In this document: positions 37,883 to 47,341 of the stretch, piece after piece | Numbering within the stretch: position 1 is the stretch's first letter | How the letters are laid out: every line of letters starts with the position of its first letter | From: a bacterium | GTDB lineage: Bacteria > Krumholzibacteriota > Krumholzibacteriia > LZORAL124-64-63 | DNA length: 64,000 nucleotides | Reading direction: 5' to 3' | Assembly (NCBI GenBank): GCA_016719645.1 | Contig: JADJYS010000035.1 | Span: 1 to 64,000, forward strand | Notes under the pieces: model-generated | The model's database searches: none | What the model saw: only the letters and a program-made list of their open reading frames with translations | Told to the model about the DNA's origin: nothing | Made by a program: the position numbers and the translations under genes

Positions 37883-40800
37883 CTATTGCGGCCGCCGCGA
37901 CCGCACCGGGTCCGCCGGCTGCGGCAGGATCTCGACCGCCGCGCCCGGCAGCTGGTCGAGCGCCGCGCGCACCGCCGCCTCGAGCTGCAGGTCGCGGCCC
38001 TCGCGCGCCGCGGCGGGCGTGTCCTCGACCTCGATGTCGGGGGCGACGCCCTCGCCCTCGACCGCCCACTTCCCGTCGGTGTCGTAGAAGCCGCCGCGCG
38101 GGGCGGTGATGAAGCCGCCGTCGACCAGCCCGGGCACGTCCCAGATGCCGACCAGGCCGCCCCAGGTCCGCGTGCCCACCAGCGGGCCGATCCCCAGCTT
38201 GCGGAACATGTAGGGCAGCATGTCGCCGCCCGAGCCGGACATCTCGTTGATGACCAGCACCTTCGGGCCCCAGATGGCGGCGTTGGGCGCGGTGAACGGC
38301 TGGCGTGCGCCCACCGGGTTGTTGAAGTAGCCCAGCAGCTTGCGGTTCATGACGTCGACCATCAGGTCGGCGATGGAGCCGCCGTGGTTGTAGCGCTCGT
38401 CGATCACGGCGCCGCGCTTGTCCTGCTGGGCGAAGTAGCCGCGCAGGAACGCGGCGTAGCCCTCGCCGCCGGTGTCCGGGATCCAGACGTAGGCCAGCTT
38501 GCCGCCCGACAGCTCGTCGACGCGGCGGCGGTTGTCCTCGATCCAGGCCCGCTGGCGCAGCGGCTCCTCGTCGGCGACCGGCACGACGGTCACCTTGCGC
38601 GCGCCCTTGAGGTCGGGCTTGTCGTTGAGCGTCAGCACCGTCTGGCGGTCGGCCTTGCGGTCGAACAGGCTGTAGGGGCTCATGCCCGCCGTGAGCTCGA
38701 CGCCGTCGACCGCGAGCAGGTAGTCGCCGACGCGCGCGTCGATGCCGGGGCCGCTCAGCGGCGCCCGCAGCTCCGGGTTCCAGTTCTCGCCCGTGTAGAT
38801 CCGGCGCAGGCGGTAGCGGCCGTCCGCGATCTCGAAGTCGCAGCCCAGCAGGCCGACCGGCACGGCCTCGACCTCGGGCTCGTCGCCGCCGCCGGTGAAC
38901 GAGTGGCCGATGCAGGTCTCGCCGCCCAGGATGTCCAGCACGTAGGTGAGGTCGGCGCGGTGGCGCACGTGCTCGACCCAGGGCGCGTAGGCGCGGTAGG
39001 CCCAGTCCAGGTCCAGGCCGTGGACGTTCTCGACGTAGAAGAAGTCGCGCTGGAAGCGCCAGGCCTCGCGGAAGATCTGCCGCCACTCCGCAGCCGGGTC
39101 GACCTTCATGCGCAGGCCCGACAGGTCGAGGTCGCCCTTGCCCTCCTCGGCCTTGCCGTCGGCGCCGGTCAGGAGGAACTTCTCGCCGGGCTTGGCCTGC
39201 AGGAGCTTCTGGCCGTCGGCCGACACGCGGTAGGCGAGGATCCCCTCGGTGAGCTTCGTGGCCTCGCGCTTCTCCAGGTCGTAGGCGTGCAGCGTCAGCC
39301 CCGGCTGGTTCGGCACGTTCTCGGCATAGAAGAACGTGCCGGCGGCGCCGGCGACCAGCCGCTCGTAGTTGCGGGGCGGCACGTCCAGCGCGACGATGCG
39401 CTGGTCGAGGCCGGCGAAGTCGATGCGGACGACGACCTCGTCCTTCTTCTCCTCGTCCTTCTTGTCGTCGTCCTTCTTCGCTTCCCTCTTGTCCTCGGAC
39501 TTCGGCTCCTCGTCGTCGCTCTGGGGCTTCAGGGGCGAGGGCTCGTCCTTGCCCAGCACCGCCAGGTAGAGCGAGCGGTTCAGCGGCTGGTTGTAGGAGC
39601 TCATGTCCAGCCAGCCGACGTTCAGGCCGTAGTCGGTGCTGGCCAGGAACGCCAGGTACTTGCCCGAGGCGTCCCAGGCCGGCGACACGGCGTCCGCCAG
39701 GCCGTCGGTGATGCGGGTCGACTTGCCGGTGTCGAGCGAGTACACGCACACGGTGTTGAACTGGCTGGTCAGGCGCTTGGTGTAGGCGATCCAGCGCGAG
39801 TCGGGCGACCAGACCGGGGCGATGTGGCGCTCGGGGTGGGCGAACCCCTCGTCGTCGATGCGGGTCGGCTTGCCGGAGGCGGCGTCCACGACCCACAGCA
39901 CGCGGTCGGCGTCGCCGAAGGCCAGGTGCTTCGAGTCCGGGGACCAGCGCGGCGTGTAGTAGAAGGTGGGGTTCGGCAGCGGCACCGTGCGCCGGTTCCC
40001 GCCGAACTGGTCGGCGATCACGAGCTGGTACTCGCCGCTCTCGTCGGAGAACCACGAGATCAGGCGGCCGTCGGGCGACCAGGCCGGGGCGCGGTCGGCG
40101 GCGCCCGGGCTGTTGGTGAGGTTGCGGATGTCGCCCTTCTCGGCCGGGACGGTGAAGATCTCGCCGCGCGCCTCGAAGGCCACGCGCTTGCCCGCCGGCG
40201 AGAGGGCCATGTCGGTGATCAGCTTCGCGACGTCTTCCCAGTGCGGCCGGGCCCCGGGGAAATCGCCGTTCAGGGTCACCGTCACGGGGCGGGGCTCGCC
40301 GCCCGCGGCGTCCAGCGCGTAGAGCCGGCCGCCGTTCTCGAAGACGAGGCGCCCGGCGCCGCCGCCCAGGTTCTTGCAGTCGAACTCCTTGAAGTGCGTC
40401 CGCTGGCTCAGCGCGCCGGTGGCGACGTCGTAGGCCCAGACGTTCATGGCCAGGTCGCGGTCGCTCAGGAAGAAGATCGTGCCGCCGAGCCAGACCGGGG
40501 CGAGGTCGTTGCTGCCGTCCCAGGGCAGCTTGGTCACCGCGAGCGTCGCGAGGTCGACGACGCGGATGGGCTGGGCCTGGCCGCCGCGGTAGTTGCGCCA
40601 CTCCGCCTCCCAGGGTTCGACCAGCTGGTAGGCCAGGCGCTTGCCGTCGGGAGACAGCGCGCCGGCGGCGGCGCGGGGCAGGGGCAGCGCCTCGGGCAGA
40701 CCGCCCTGCAGGCCGATGGTCCACAGCTTCGGCTGCGACCGCGGCACCGTCTCGCGGCCCGAGGCGAACACCACGCGGGCGCCGTCGGGGGTCCAGCCGC

Positions 40801-41137
40801 GCACGACGTCGAAGCCCGGGTGCCAGGTCAGGCGGCGCGGCTCGCCGCCCTCGACGCCGACCACGTAGACGTCGAGGTTGCCGTCGTAGTTCCCGGAGAA
40901 CGCGACCTGCCGGCCGTCGGGCGAGAACTTCGGCGACGCCTCGAAGCCCTCGAAGGTGGTCAGGCGGCGGGCCTCGCCGCCGTCGCGGTCGGCGAGCCAG
41001 ACGTCGCCGGCGTGGACGAAGGCGACCATTTCGGCCGAGACGTCGGGCATGCGCAGCAGGCGGGCCTCCTCGGCGGCCGCGGGCGCGGCGGCGGTTGCGA
41101 GCGCGCAGCAGAGGAGCGCGAGCGTCGGTGATCTCAT
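37883..41137 (-). CDS. Tricorn-like secreted S41 protease (first copy)
   Basis: A 1,084-residue protein; the ATG at 41137 follows AAGGAG and opens a signal peptide (LALLCCALATAAAPAAA). Residues about 30-500 hold WD40-like PD40 repeats (ASPKFSPDGRQVAFSG, DRAPAWSPDGRLISWF). A lysine/aspartate/glutamate-rich linker around residue 545 leads to a second beta domain, a PDZ-like domain and the S41 core. The nucleophile is S969 in NEMSGSGGDML. Archaeal Tricorn degrades peptides downstream of the proteasome; bacterial homologues with signal peptides act outside the cytoplasm. It is the last gene of the RND operon, 35 bases after the second permease. A 2,033-codon open frame here is a read-through of non-coding frame upstream and not one protein. 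Confidence 0.9.
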   Translation of the reverse strand: MRSPTLALLCCALATAAAPAAAEEARLLRMPDVSAEMVAFVHAGDVWLADRDGGEARRLTTFEGFEASPKFSPDGRQVAFSGNYDGNLDVYVVGVEGGEPRRLTWHPGFDVVRGWTPDGARVVFASGRETVPRSQPKLWTIGLQGGLPEALPLPRAAAGALSPDGKRLAYQLVEPWEAEWRNYRGGQAQPIRVVDLATLAVTKLPWDGSNDLAPVWLGGTIFFLSDRDLAMNVWAYDVATGALSQRTHFKEFDCKNLGGGAGRLVFENGGRLYALDAAGGEPRPVTVTLNGDFPGARPHWEDVAKLITDMALSPAGKRVAFEARGEIFTVPAEKGDIRNLTNSPGAADRAPAWSPDGRLISWFSDESGEYQLVIADQFGGNRRTVPLPNPTFYYTPRWSPDSKHLAFGDADRVLWVVDAASGKPTRIDDEGFAHPERHIAPVWSPDSRWIAYTKRLTSQFNTVCVYSLDTGKSTRITDGLADAVSPAWDASGKYLAFLASTDYGLNVGWLDMSSYNQPLNRSLYLAVLGKDEPSPLKPQSDDEEPKSEDKREAKKDDDKKDEEKKDEVVVRIDFAGLDQRIVALDVPPRNYERLVAGAAGTFFYAENVPNQPGLTLHAYDLEKREATKLTEGILAYRVSADGQKLLQAKPGEKFLLTGADGKAEEGKGDLDLSGLRMKVDPAAEWRQIFREAWRFQRDFFYVENVHGLDLDWAYRAYAPWVEHVRHRADLTYVLDILGGETCIGHSFTGGGDEPEVEAVPVGLLGCDFEIADGRYRLRRIYTGENWNPELRAPLSGPGIDARVGDYLLAVDGVELTAGMSPYSLFDRKADRQTVLTLNDKPDLKGARKVTVVPVADEEPLRQRAWIEDNRRRVDELSGGKLAYVWIPDTGGEGYAAFLRGYFAQQDKRGAVIDERYNHGGSIADLMVDVMNRKLLGYFNNPVGARQPFTAPNAAIWGPKVLVINEMSGSGGDMLPYMFRKLGIGPLVGTRTWGGLVGIWDVPGLVDGGFITAPRGGFYDTDGKWAVEGEGVAPDIEVEDTPAAAREGRDLQLEAAVRAALDQLPGAAVEILPQPADPVRSRRPQ

Positions 41138-41172
41138 GCGGAGCTCCTTCGGGTTGGGGTGTGGTCGGTCGG

Positions 41173-44100
41173 TCATCGGCGGCGGCGCAGCCGCCGGGGC
41201 AGTCCGCCCAGGATCGAGAACATGTCCTCGGACAGGGTCGCGGTGGCGGGCAGCAGCACCGACGTCAGGAAGGTGCTGACGAACAGCCCGCCCATGATCA
41301 CCAGGGCCATCGAGTAGTAGTAGACGCCGCCCAGCGACGGCTTCTGGATCGCCATCGGCAGCAGGCCGAGCAGCGTGGTCAGGGCGGTCATCAGGATCGG
41401 GCGCAGCCGCTCGCGGCCGCCGCGCACCATCGCCTCGGTGCGGTCCATGCCGCGGCGCCGGTACTGGTTGATGTGCTCGAGCATGACGATGCCGTTGTTC
41501 ACCACGATGCCGATCAGCAGCAGCAGCCCGATCGCCGCCGGCTGGTCGAAGTCCGTGCCGGTCAGGTGCAGCGTCCAGGCGGCGCCGGCCACGGCGAAGG
41601 GCAGCGAGACCATCAGCGCCAGGGCCTGGCGCGCCGACTCGAAGAGGCCGGCCATCACCGCGTAGACCAGCAGCAGCGCCAGCAGCAGGTTGGTCAGGAA
41701 CTCCTGCGACTGCTCCTGGCGGCGCTCCTGCCAGGCCCCGAAGGTCCAGGAGTAGCCGTAGGGGAAGGTCATGCCCTCCATCGCGGCGGCGATCTGCGGC
41801 ATGAAGCGGTCGCTGGTGCCCTCCTCGAAGCGGGCGCCCACCCAGACGCTGGTGCGCCGGTTGTCGCGCTCGATGCGCTCGCGGCCGGGCTTCTGGACGA
41901 AGTCGGCCACGGCGGCCAGGGGCACCCGGTCGCCGCCGGCGGTCACCAGCGGCAGGTTCGACAGCTGCGACAGGCTCTCGGTCTTCTGCTCCTCGAGGGT
42001 CAGGCGCATCTCGCGCTCGCCGTCCTCGGTGCGGAAGCGCGGCAGACGCCGGCCGCGGAAGGTGAGGCCCACCACGTCGGCCACCTGGTCGGGCGCGACC
42101 GCGTACCTGGCGACCAGCTCGCGGTCCGGCTCGATGTGCAGCTCCTGCTGGGCCTCCTGCTGGCGCGCGCCCACGTCCAGCAGGCCGGGGATCGCGGCCA
42201 CCCGCTGGGTGGCCTCCTCGGCCAGCTGCATGAGCACCTCGGTGTCCTCGCCCACGAGCTGGAAGGCCACCCGCCGCCCGCCGCCGTGCCGCCAGCCCTG
42301 CTGCTCCTCCTGCACGTTCAGGCGCACGCCCGGGATCTCGGGCAGCAGGCCGCGCAGCGTGCTGCGCACGCGGGCGATGTTCGCGGCCTCCGCCTTGCCC
42401 TCCTCGAGGTAGATGCGGGTCATGCTCCAGTTGTCGGTCCAGAAGCTGTAGATCGAGCGGGCCATCAGCTCCGCGCGGTGCGGCTCGAGGGCCTGCTCCA
42501 CCTGCGTGACGAGGGCCTGCTTGCGCTCGAGGCTCAGCTCCTCGCTGTAGTCGTAGTTCACCTGGACGAACAGCTCGGCGTTCGAAGTCTCGAAGTTCAT
42601 CTCGAGGTGCGTGAAGGGGTAGACCGCCGAGGCGATCACGGCCAGGCCGATCACCGGCGCCAGCCAGCGGCGCCGCAGGTTGGCCCGCAGCAGCGACTCG
42701 TAGCCCCGCTCGAGGCCGGTCATCCAGCGGCCGCGCGGGCGCGGCGCGGAGCGGATGTAGCGGGCGGTCGCCAGCGGGATCAGGGTCTGGCTGATGAACA
42801 GCGAGGCCAGCAGGGCCAGGCAGACCGTGATCGCCAGCTCCTTGAGGTAGACGTTCATCTCGCTGGGCTTGTTGAAGATCAGCGGGATGAAGACGATGAC
42901 CGAGGTGAGCGTGGCGGCGGTCACCGCGTTGGCGACCTCGCGCGCGCCCTCGCGCGACGCGCTCACGCGGTCGGCGCCTTCCTCGCGGTGCCGGAAGATG
43001 TTCTCCATGACCACGACGGCGTTGTCCACCAGCATGCCGACGCCCACGATCAGGCCCAGCAGCGTCAGCGTGTTGAGCGACTTGCCCTGGGCCCAGATGA
43101 TGCCGCAGGTCACGATCAGCGAGAACGGGATGCACAGCACCGCGACCACGGTGGTCGAGACGCGCCGCAGGAACAGGAAGAGGACCGCCGCGGCCAGGAC
43201 CGCCCCGAAGACCCCGGTGAACGTCAGGTCGCCCAGGGTCTTGCGGATCTCCGCGCCCTGGCTGAACCAGACCAGGAAGTTGACGTCCTGCAGCTCGGGG
43301 TCGTCGCCCATGCGCGCGATGGCGGCCGCCAGCGCGTCGCAGACCTCGACCGTGTTGGCGCGCGACTCCTGCGAGACGCTCACGCCGACGGCGAAGTCGC
43401 CGTCGAGGTGGCGGCCGTACTCCAGCGGCGGTTCCTGGTAGACGACGTCGGCGACGTCGGACAGCCGCAGCCCGTCGGCGCGCAGCGGCAGGGCGCGGAT
43501 CTGCTCCACGCTGGACAGGGTGCCCACGGTGCGCAGCGTCCAGCGGGCGTCGCCCTCGACGATCCGGCCCAGGGACTGGTCGAAGTTGCCCGTGCGCAGG
43601 CGGCGCGACACGTCGCGCACGTCCATGCCGTGCAGCTCGAGGTCGGCCAGGCGCAGGTTGATGCGCACCTCGCGCGGGTTGACCCCGTCGAGCCGGACCT
43701 GGGCCACGCCGGGCACGCGCTCCAGCGGCCGGATGATCTTGCGCTCGAGCAGGTCGTAGCTCTCGCTGAGGTCGCGCGGCGAGCTGAGGCGGCCCTCCAG
43801 GATCGGCGACTCCGAATCGCGCGAGTCCCAGCTCGTGCTGACCTGGATGTCGCCGAGGTCCTCGGGCAGGTCGCCGCGGATGCGGTCGATGCGCTCCCAG
43901 ACCTCGGTGCGGGCCAGGTGCAGGTCGGCGCCCCAGTCGAAGCCCAGCCGGATGCGCCCGCCCTCGCCGTCGCAGCTCGACCACAGGCTCTGCAGCCCCT
44001 TGACCGAGCCCAGCGCGTCCTCGACCGGCCGCACCACCATGCGCTCGACCTGTTCGGGCGAGGCGTTCTCGTAGGGGAGCTGCACGAACAGCTCGGGTTC

Positions 44101-44223
44101 CTGGATGTCCGGCATGAACGCCAGCGGCAGGCGCGTCAGGGCGACCACCCCGAGCAGCACGATGCTCGCGAGCAGCATCAGCATCGAGACGGGCCGCTTG
44201 ATGGCGATTTCCGGCAGCGTCAT
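41173..44223 (-). CDS. RND efflux permease, HAE1/AcrB type (second in operon)
   Basis: A 1,016-residue inner-membrane protein with the RND layout: a TM1 start (IAIKRPVSMLMLLASIVLLG), two large periplasmic loops and twelve membrane segments. The proton-relay helix TM4 reads GVGMLVDNAVVVMEN; the first aspartate of the AcrB pair is kept, the second is asparagine, common outside Proteobacteria. TM10-12 features include GIVVNNGIVMLEHINQYRR. It is 22 bases after the first permease and probably works with it or in parallel with the shared adaptor, as in MdtBC-type double pumps. The substrate is unknown and no TolC-like gene is in the window. Confidence 0.9.
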   Translation of the reverse strand: MTLPEIAIKRPVSMLMLLASIVLLGVVALTRLPLAFMPDIQEPELFVQLPYENASPEQVERMVVRPVEDALGSVKGLQSLWSSCDGEGGRIRLGFDWGADLHLARTEVWERIDRIRGDLPEDLGDIQVSTSWDSRDSESPILEGRLSSPRDLSESYDLLERKIIRPLERVPGVAQVRLDGVNPREVRINLRLADLELHGMDVRDVSRRLRTGNFDQSLGRIVEGDARWTLRTVGTLSSVEQIRALPLRADGLRLSDVADVVYQEPPLEYGRHLDGDFAVGVSVSQESRANTVEVCDALAAAIARMGDDPELQDVNFLVWFSQGAEIRKTLGDLTFTGVFGAVLAAAVLFLFLRRVSTTVVAVLCIPFSLIVTCGIIWAQGKSLNTLTLLGLIVGVGMLVDNAVVVMENIFRHREEGADRVSASREGAREVANAVTAATLTSVIVFIPLIFNKPSEMNVYLKELAITVCLALLASLFISQTLIPLATARYIRSAPRPRGRWMTGLERGYESLLRANLRRRWLAPVIGLAVIASAVYPFTHLEMNFETSNAELFVQVNYDYSEELSLERKQALVTQVEQALEPHRAELMARSIYSFWTDNWSMTRIYLEEGKAEAANIARVRSTLRGLLPEIPGVRLNVQEEQQGWRHGGGRRVAFQLVGEDTEVLMQLAEEATQRVAAIPGLLDVGARQQEAQQELHIEPDRELVARYAVAPDQVADVVGLTFRGRRLPRFRTEDGEREMRLTLEEQKTESLSQLSNLPLVTAGGDRVPLAAVADFVQKPGRERIERDNRRTSVWVGARFEEGTSDRFMPQIAAAMEGMTFPYGYSWTFGAWQERRQEQSQEFLTNLLLALLLVYAVMAGLFESARQALALMVSLPFAVAGAAWTLHLTGTDFDQPAAIGLLLLIGIVVNNGIVMLEHINQYRRRGMDRTEAMVRGGRERLRPILMTALTTLLGLLPMAIQKPSLGGVYYYSMALVIMGGLFVSTFLTSVLLPATATLSEDMFSILGGLPRRLRRRR

Positions 44224-44245
44224 GCGTGCGGTCCCTTTCTCGCGC

Positions 44246-47200
44246 CTAGCGCTCGTCGCCGATGCGCGAGGGCACGACGAGGTAGGCGGCCGGGATCACG
44301 ATCAGCGTCAGCAGGGTGCTCAGCAGCAGGCCGCCGGCCACGGTGATCGCCAGCGGCGAGCGCAGCTCGGCCCCCTCGCCCCAGGCCAGGGCCATGGGCA
44401 GCAGGCCCAGGACCGTGGTCAGGGTCGTCATCAGGATCGGCCGCAGGCGCAGGTGCGCGGCGCGGACGATCGCCTCCTGCTTGGGCAGGCCCGCGCGGCG
44501 CAGGCGGTTGACGGCGTCGACCAGCACGATGGCGTTGTTGACCACGATGCCCACCAGCATCACCACGCCGATCAGGACGATGACGGTCACGGGCGTGCCG
44601 GTCAGCAGCAGCGCCGCCACCACGCCGATCAGGGCCATGGGGATCGTGAACAGCACCAGCAGCGGGTGCAGGAAAGACTCGAAGGTCGCCGCCATGACCA
44701 GGTAGACCAGGAAGACGGCCAGCAGGATCGCGAAGCGCAGGCTGTCGAAGCTGACCTGCATCTCGCGGTTCTGGCCGCCCAGCTCGACGGTCAGGCCCGG
44801 GGGCGGCGGCAGGCCGGCCAGCGCGGCGCGCACGTCGACGACGGCCGCGCCCAGGCTGCGCCCCTCGACGTTCGCCGAGACGACGGCGGCGCGCTGCTGC
44901 TGCAGGCGGTGGATCTCGGCCGGGCCGCGGTCCTCGCGCACGTCGGCCACGGAGGTCAGGCGCAGGGTGCCGCCGCCGGGGCCGGGCAGCGCCAGGTTGC
45001 GCACGTCCTCGACCGTGTGGCGGTCGCTCTCGCGGTTGCGCAGGCGGATGTCGATCTGCCGGTCCTCCTCCTTGAAGCGCGTCGGCACCACGCCCAGGAC
45101 GCGGTTCTTGAGCGTCTCGGACAGCACGCCCATGTCGAGGCCCAGGGCGGCCAGCCGCTCGCGGTCGAAGACCACCTGCAGCTCGGGGTTGCCCGCCTCG
45201 AGCGACGAGCGCACGTCGACCAGGCCGGGCACGCCCTCCAGGCGCGCGGCGATCTCCAGCGAGTGCGCCCGCAGCGCCTCGAGGTCGTCGCCGAAGACGA
45301 TCACCTCGACGGGCGTCTTGAGGGTGAAGTACGAGGGGCGGCCGAAGCGCGCCTCGAGGTCGGGGAGGTCGGCGAAGGCGGCGCGCATGCGGTCGGCGAC
45401 GCCCGCCTCGGCGGCGCCGTCGCCGCGGTCCTTCATCACCACGTTGAGCTGGCCGAGGTTCTCGGCCCGGCTGTTCGCCGACAGGCCGCCCGAGACCAGG
45501 CGGCTGCCGACCGTGGCGTAGCTGACCGCGACGCCGTCCTCGGCCGCGGCCGCCCGCTCCATGACCTGCAGGGCGCGGTCCGTCGCCGCGAGCGAGGCCC
45601 CCTCCGGCAGGGTGGCCTCGAAGAAGAACTCGCCCTCGCTCAGCTGGGGGATCAGCTCGGTCTGCAGCAGCGGCAGCGCGGCCAGGGACAGGGCGAACAG
45701 GCCGAAACCGGTCGCGAGCGTCAGCCACTTGCGGCGCAGGGAGGCGCGCAGCAGGACGTCGAAGCGGCGGGAGAAGCGGCCCATGGTCATCGTCGCGGCG
45801 GGCAGGGTCGCGAACTCGTCGTCCGGCGTCCCGGCGTCGGCGGACTCCCGCCGCCGCTCGGCGTCGCTCGGCAACCTCGACCCCGCCGCGCTCAACATGG
45901 GGATCAGCGTGATGGCGACCACCAGCGAGGCCAGCAGGCTGAAGGTCACCGTCAGGGCCTGGTCGCGGAACAGCTGCCCGGCGATGCCCTCGACGAACAC
46001 GATCGGCACGAACACCGCGACCGAGGTCAGCGTCGAGGCGCTCACCGCGGCGGCGACCTCCGAGGTGCCGTCCACGGCCGCGCGGTAGAGGGTGGCCCCC
46101 TCGCGGCGCCGCCGGAAGATCGACTCGAGCACCACGATGGAGTTGTCCACCAGCATGCCGATGCCCAGGGTCAGCCCGCCCAGCGACATGACGTTCATGG
46201 TGATGTCGAGCTTGTACATCGCGACGAAGGTCGCCACCACCGAGATCGGGATCGAGGTGGCGATGATCAGCGTGCTGCGCAGGTCGCGCAGGAACAGCAT
46301 CAGCACCAGGATCGCCAGCAGGCCGCCGACCAGGGCGGCGTCGCGCACCTCGTCCACCGACTGCTGGATGAAGTGCGACTGGTCGAACAGCACGGTCAGC
46401 CGCGCGCCCGGGGGCAGCTTGCCCTCCTGCCAGGCCGCCAGGCGCTCGCGCAGGCGCTTCGCCACGGTCACGGTGTTGGCGTCGCCCTCCTTGTAGAGGG
46501 AGATCTCCACCGACTCCGCGCCGTCGACCCGCGTGATCTCCTCGCGCTCCTTGACGCCGCGCCGCACCTCGGCCACGTCGCCGACCCGCACGGTGCCGCG
46601 CTCGTCGCGCCGGACGATCAGGTCGGCGATCTCCGCGATGTCGTCGTACTCGTTGATGGTGCGGATCAGGAACTGGTCGTCGCGGCCGCGCAGGGCGCCG
46701 CCGGGCAGGTTGACGTTGCCCACGCCCAGCACCTGCCGCACCGCCTCGAGCGGGAGCCCCAGCGCCGCGAGGCGGTCCTGGTCGACGTCGACCTGGATCT
46801 CCTCCTCGAAGCCGCCCTTGACCTGCGCCGCGGCCACGCCCTTGAGCGTCTCGAAGTCCTGCTTGAGCTGCTTGTCGGCCAGCCGGCGCAGCACGGTCAG
46901 GTCGTCGGTGCCCGACAGCGCGAGCCGGACGATGGGGTCCAGGCTGGGGTCGTAGCGCAGCACGACGGGGTCGGTGGTCTCGGCGGGCAGCAGCAGGCGG
47001 TCGAGCTTCTCGCGGACCTCCATCGACAGCAGGTCCATGTCCGCGCCCCACTCGAACTCGAGCGTCACCTCCGACATGCCGGGCCGCGACACCGAGTGGA
47101 TCGACTGCAGGCCGCGCAGCACGCCGACGGCCTCCTCGACCGGCCGCGTGACGAGGTTCTCCACCTCCTGGGGCGCCGTGTCGGGGAACTCGGTCCGCAC

Positions 47201-47341
47201 CGTGAGCGAGGGGTAGGTGATGTCCGGGAACAGCTCCAGCGCCAGGCGGCCGTAGGCCACGACCCCGAAGACGATGATCGCCAGCGCCGCCATCACGACG
47301 CTGACCCGGCGGCGGACCGCCAGATCGACCAGCGCGCGCAT
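44246..47341 (-). CDS. RND efflux permease, HAE1/AcrB type (first in operon)
   Basis: A 1,031-residue inner-membrane RND permease beginning MRALVDLAVRRRVSVVMAAL. The TM4 region GIGMLVDNSIVVLESIF again has Asp-Asn rather than Asp-Asp. The C-terminal half has GIVVNNAIVLVDAVNRLRR. Its ATG shares one base with the adaptor's stop (TGATG), so the two are translationally coupled. The permease and adaptor should pump small molecules out through an unlinked outer-membrane channel. The open frame extends another 390 codons upstream over the adaptor gene in a different frame; that part is not coding for this protein. Confidence 0.9.
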   Translation of the reverse strand: MRALVDLAVRRRVSVVMAALAIIVFGVVAYGRLALELFPDITYPSLTVRTEFPDTAPQEVENLVTRPVEEAVGVLRGLQSIHSVSRPGMSEVTLEFEWGADMDLLSMEVREKLDRLLLPAETTDPVVLRYDPSLDPIVRLALSGTDDLTVLRRLADKQLKQDFETLKGVAAAQVKGGFEEEIQVDVDQDRLAALGLPLEAVRQVLGVGNVNLPGGALRGRDDQFLIRTINEYDDIAEIADLIVRRDERGTVRVGDVAEVRRGVKEREEITRVDGAESVEISLYKEGDANTVTVAKRLRERLAAWQEGKLPPGARLTVLFDQSHFIQQSVDEVRDAALVGGLLAILVLMLFLRDLRSTLIIATSIPISVVATFVAMYKLDITMNVMSLGGLTLGIGMLVDNSIVVLESIFRRRREGATLYRAAVDGTSEVAAAVSASTLTSVAVFVPIVFVEGIAGQLFRDQALTVTFSLLASLVVAITLIPMLSAAGSRLPSDAERRRESADAGTPDDEFATLPAATMTMGRFSRRFDVLLRASLRRKWLTLATGFGLFALSLAALPLLQTELIPQLSEGEFFFEATLPEGASLAATDRALQVMERAAAAEDGVAVSYATVGSRLVSGGLSANSRAENLGQLNVVMKDRGDGAAEAGVADRMRAAFADLPDLEARFGRPSYFTLKTPVEVIVFGDDLEALRAHSLEIAARLEGVPGLVDVRSSLEAGNPELQVVFDRERLAALGLDMGVLSETLKNRVLGVVPTRFKEEDRQIDIRLRNRESDRHTVEDVRNLALPGPGGGTLRLTSVADVREDRGPAEIHRLQQQRAAVVSANVEGRSLGAAVVDVRAALAGLPPPPGLTVELGGQNREMQVSFDSLRFAILLAVFLVYLVMAATFESFLHPLLVLFTIPMALIGVVAALLLTGTPVTVIVLIGVVMLVGIVVNNAIVLVDAVNRLRRAGLPKQEAIVRAAHLRLRPILMTTLTTVLGLLPMALAWGEGAELRSPLAITVAGGLLLSTLLTLIVIPAAYLVVPSRIGDER

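Noticed and set aside
37883..43984. Single 2,033-codon open frame on the minus strand
   Set aside because: Only the part after 41137 is the Tricorn-like protease. The upstream part overlaps the RND permease in another frame and reads as low-complexity Arg/Pro/Ala.
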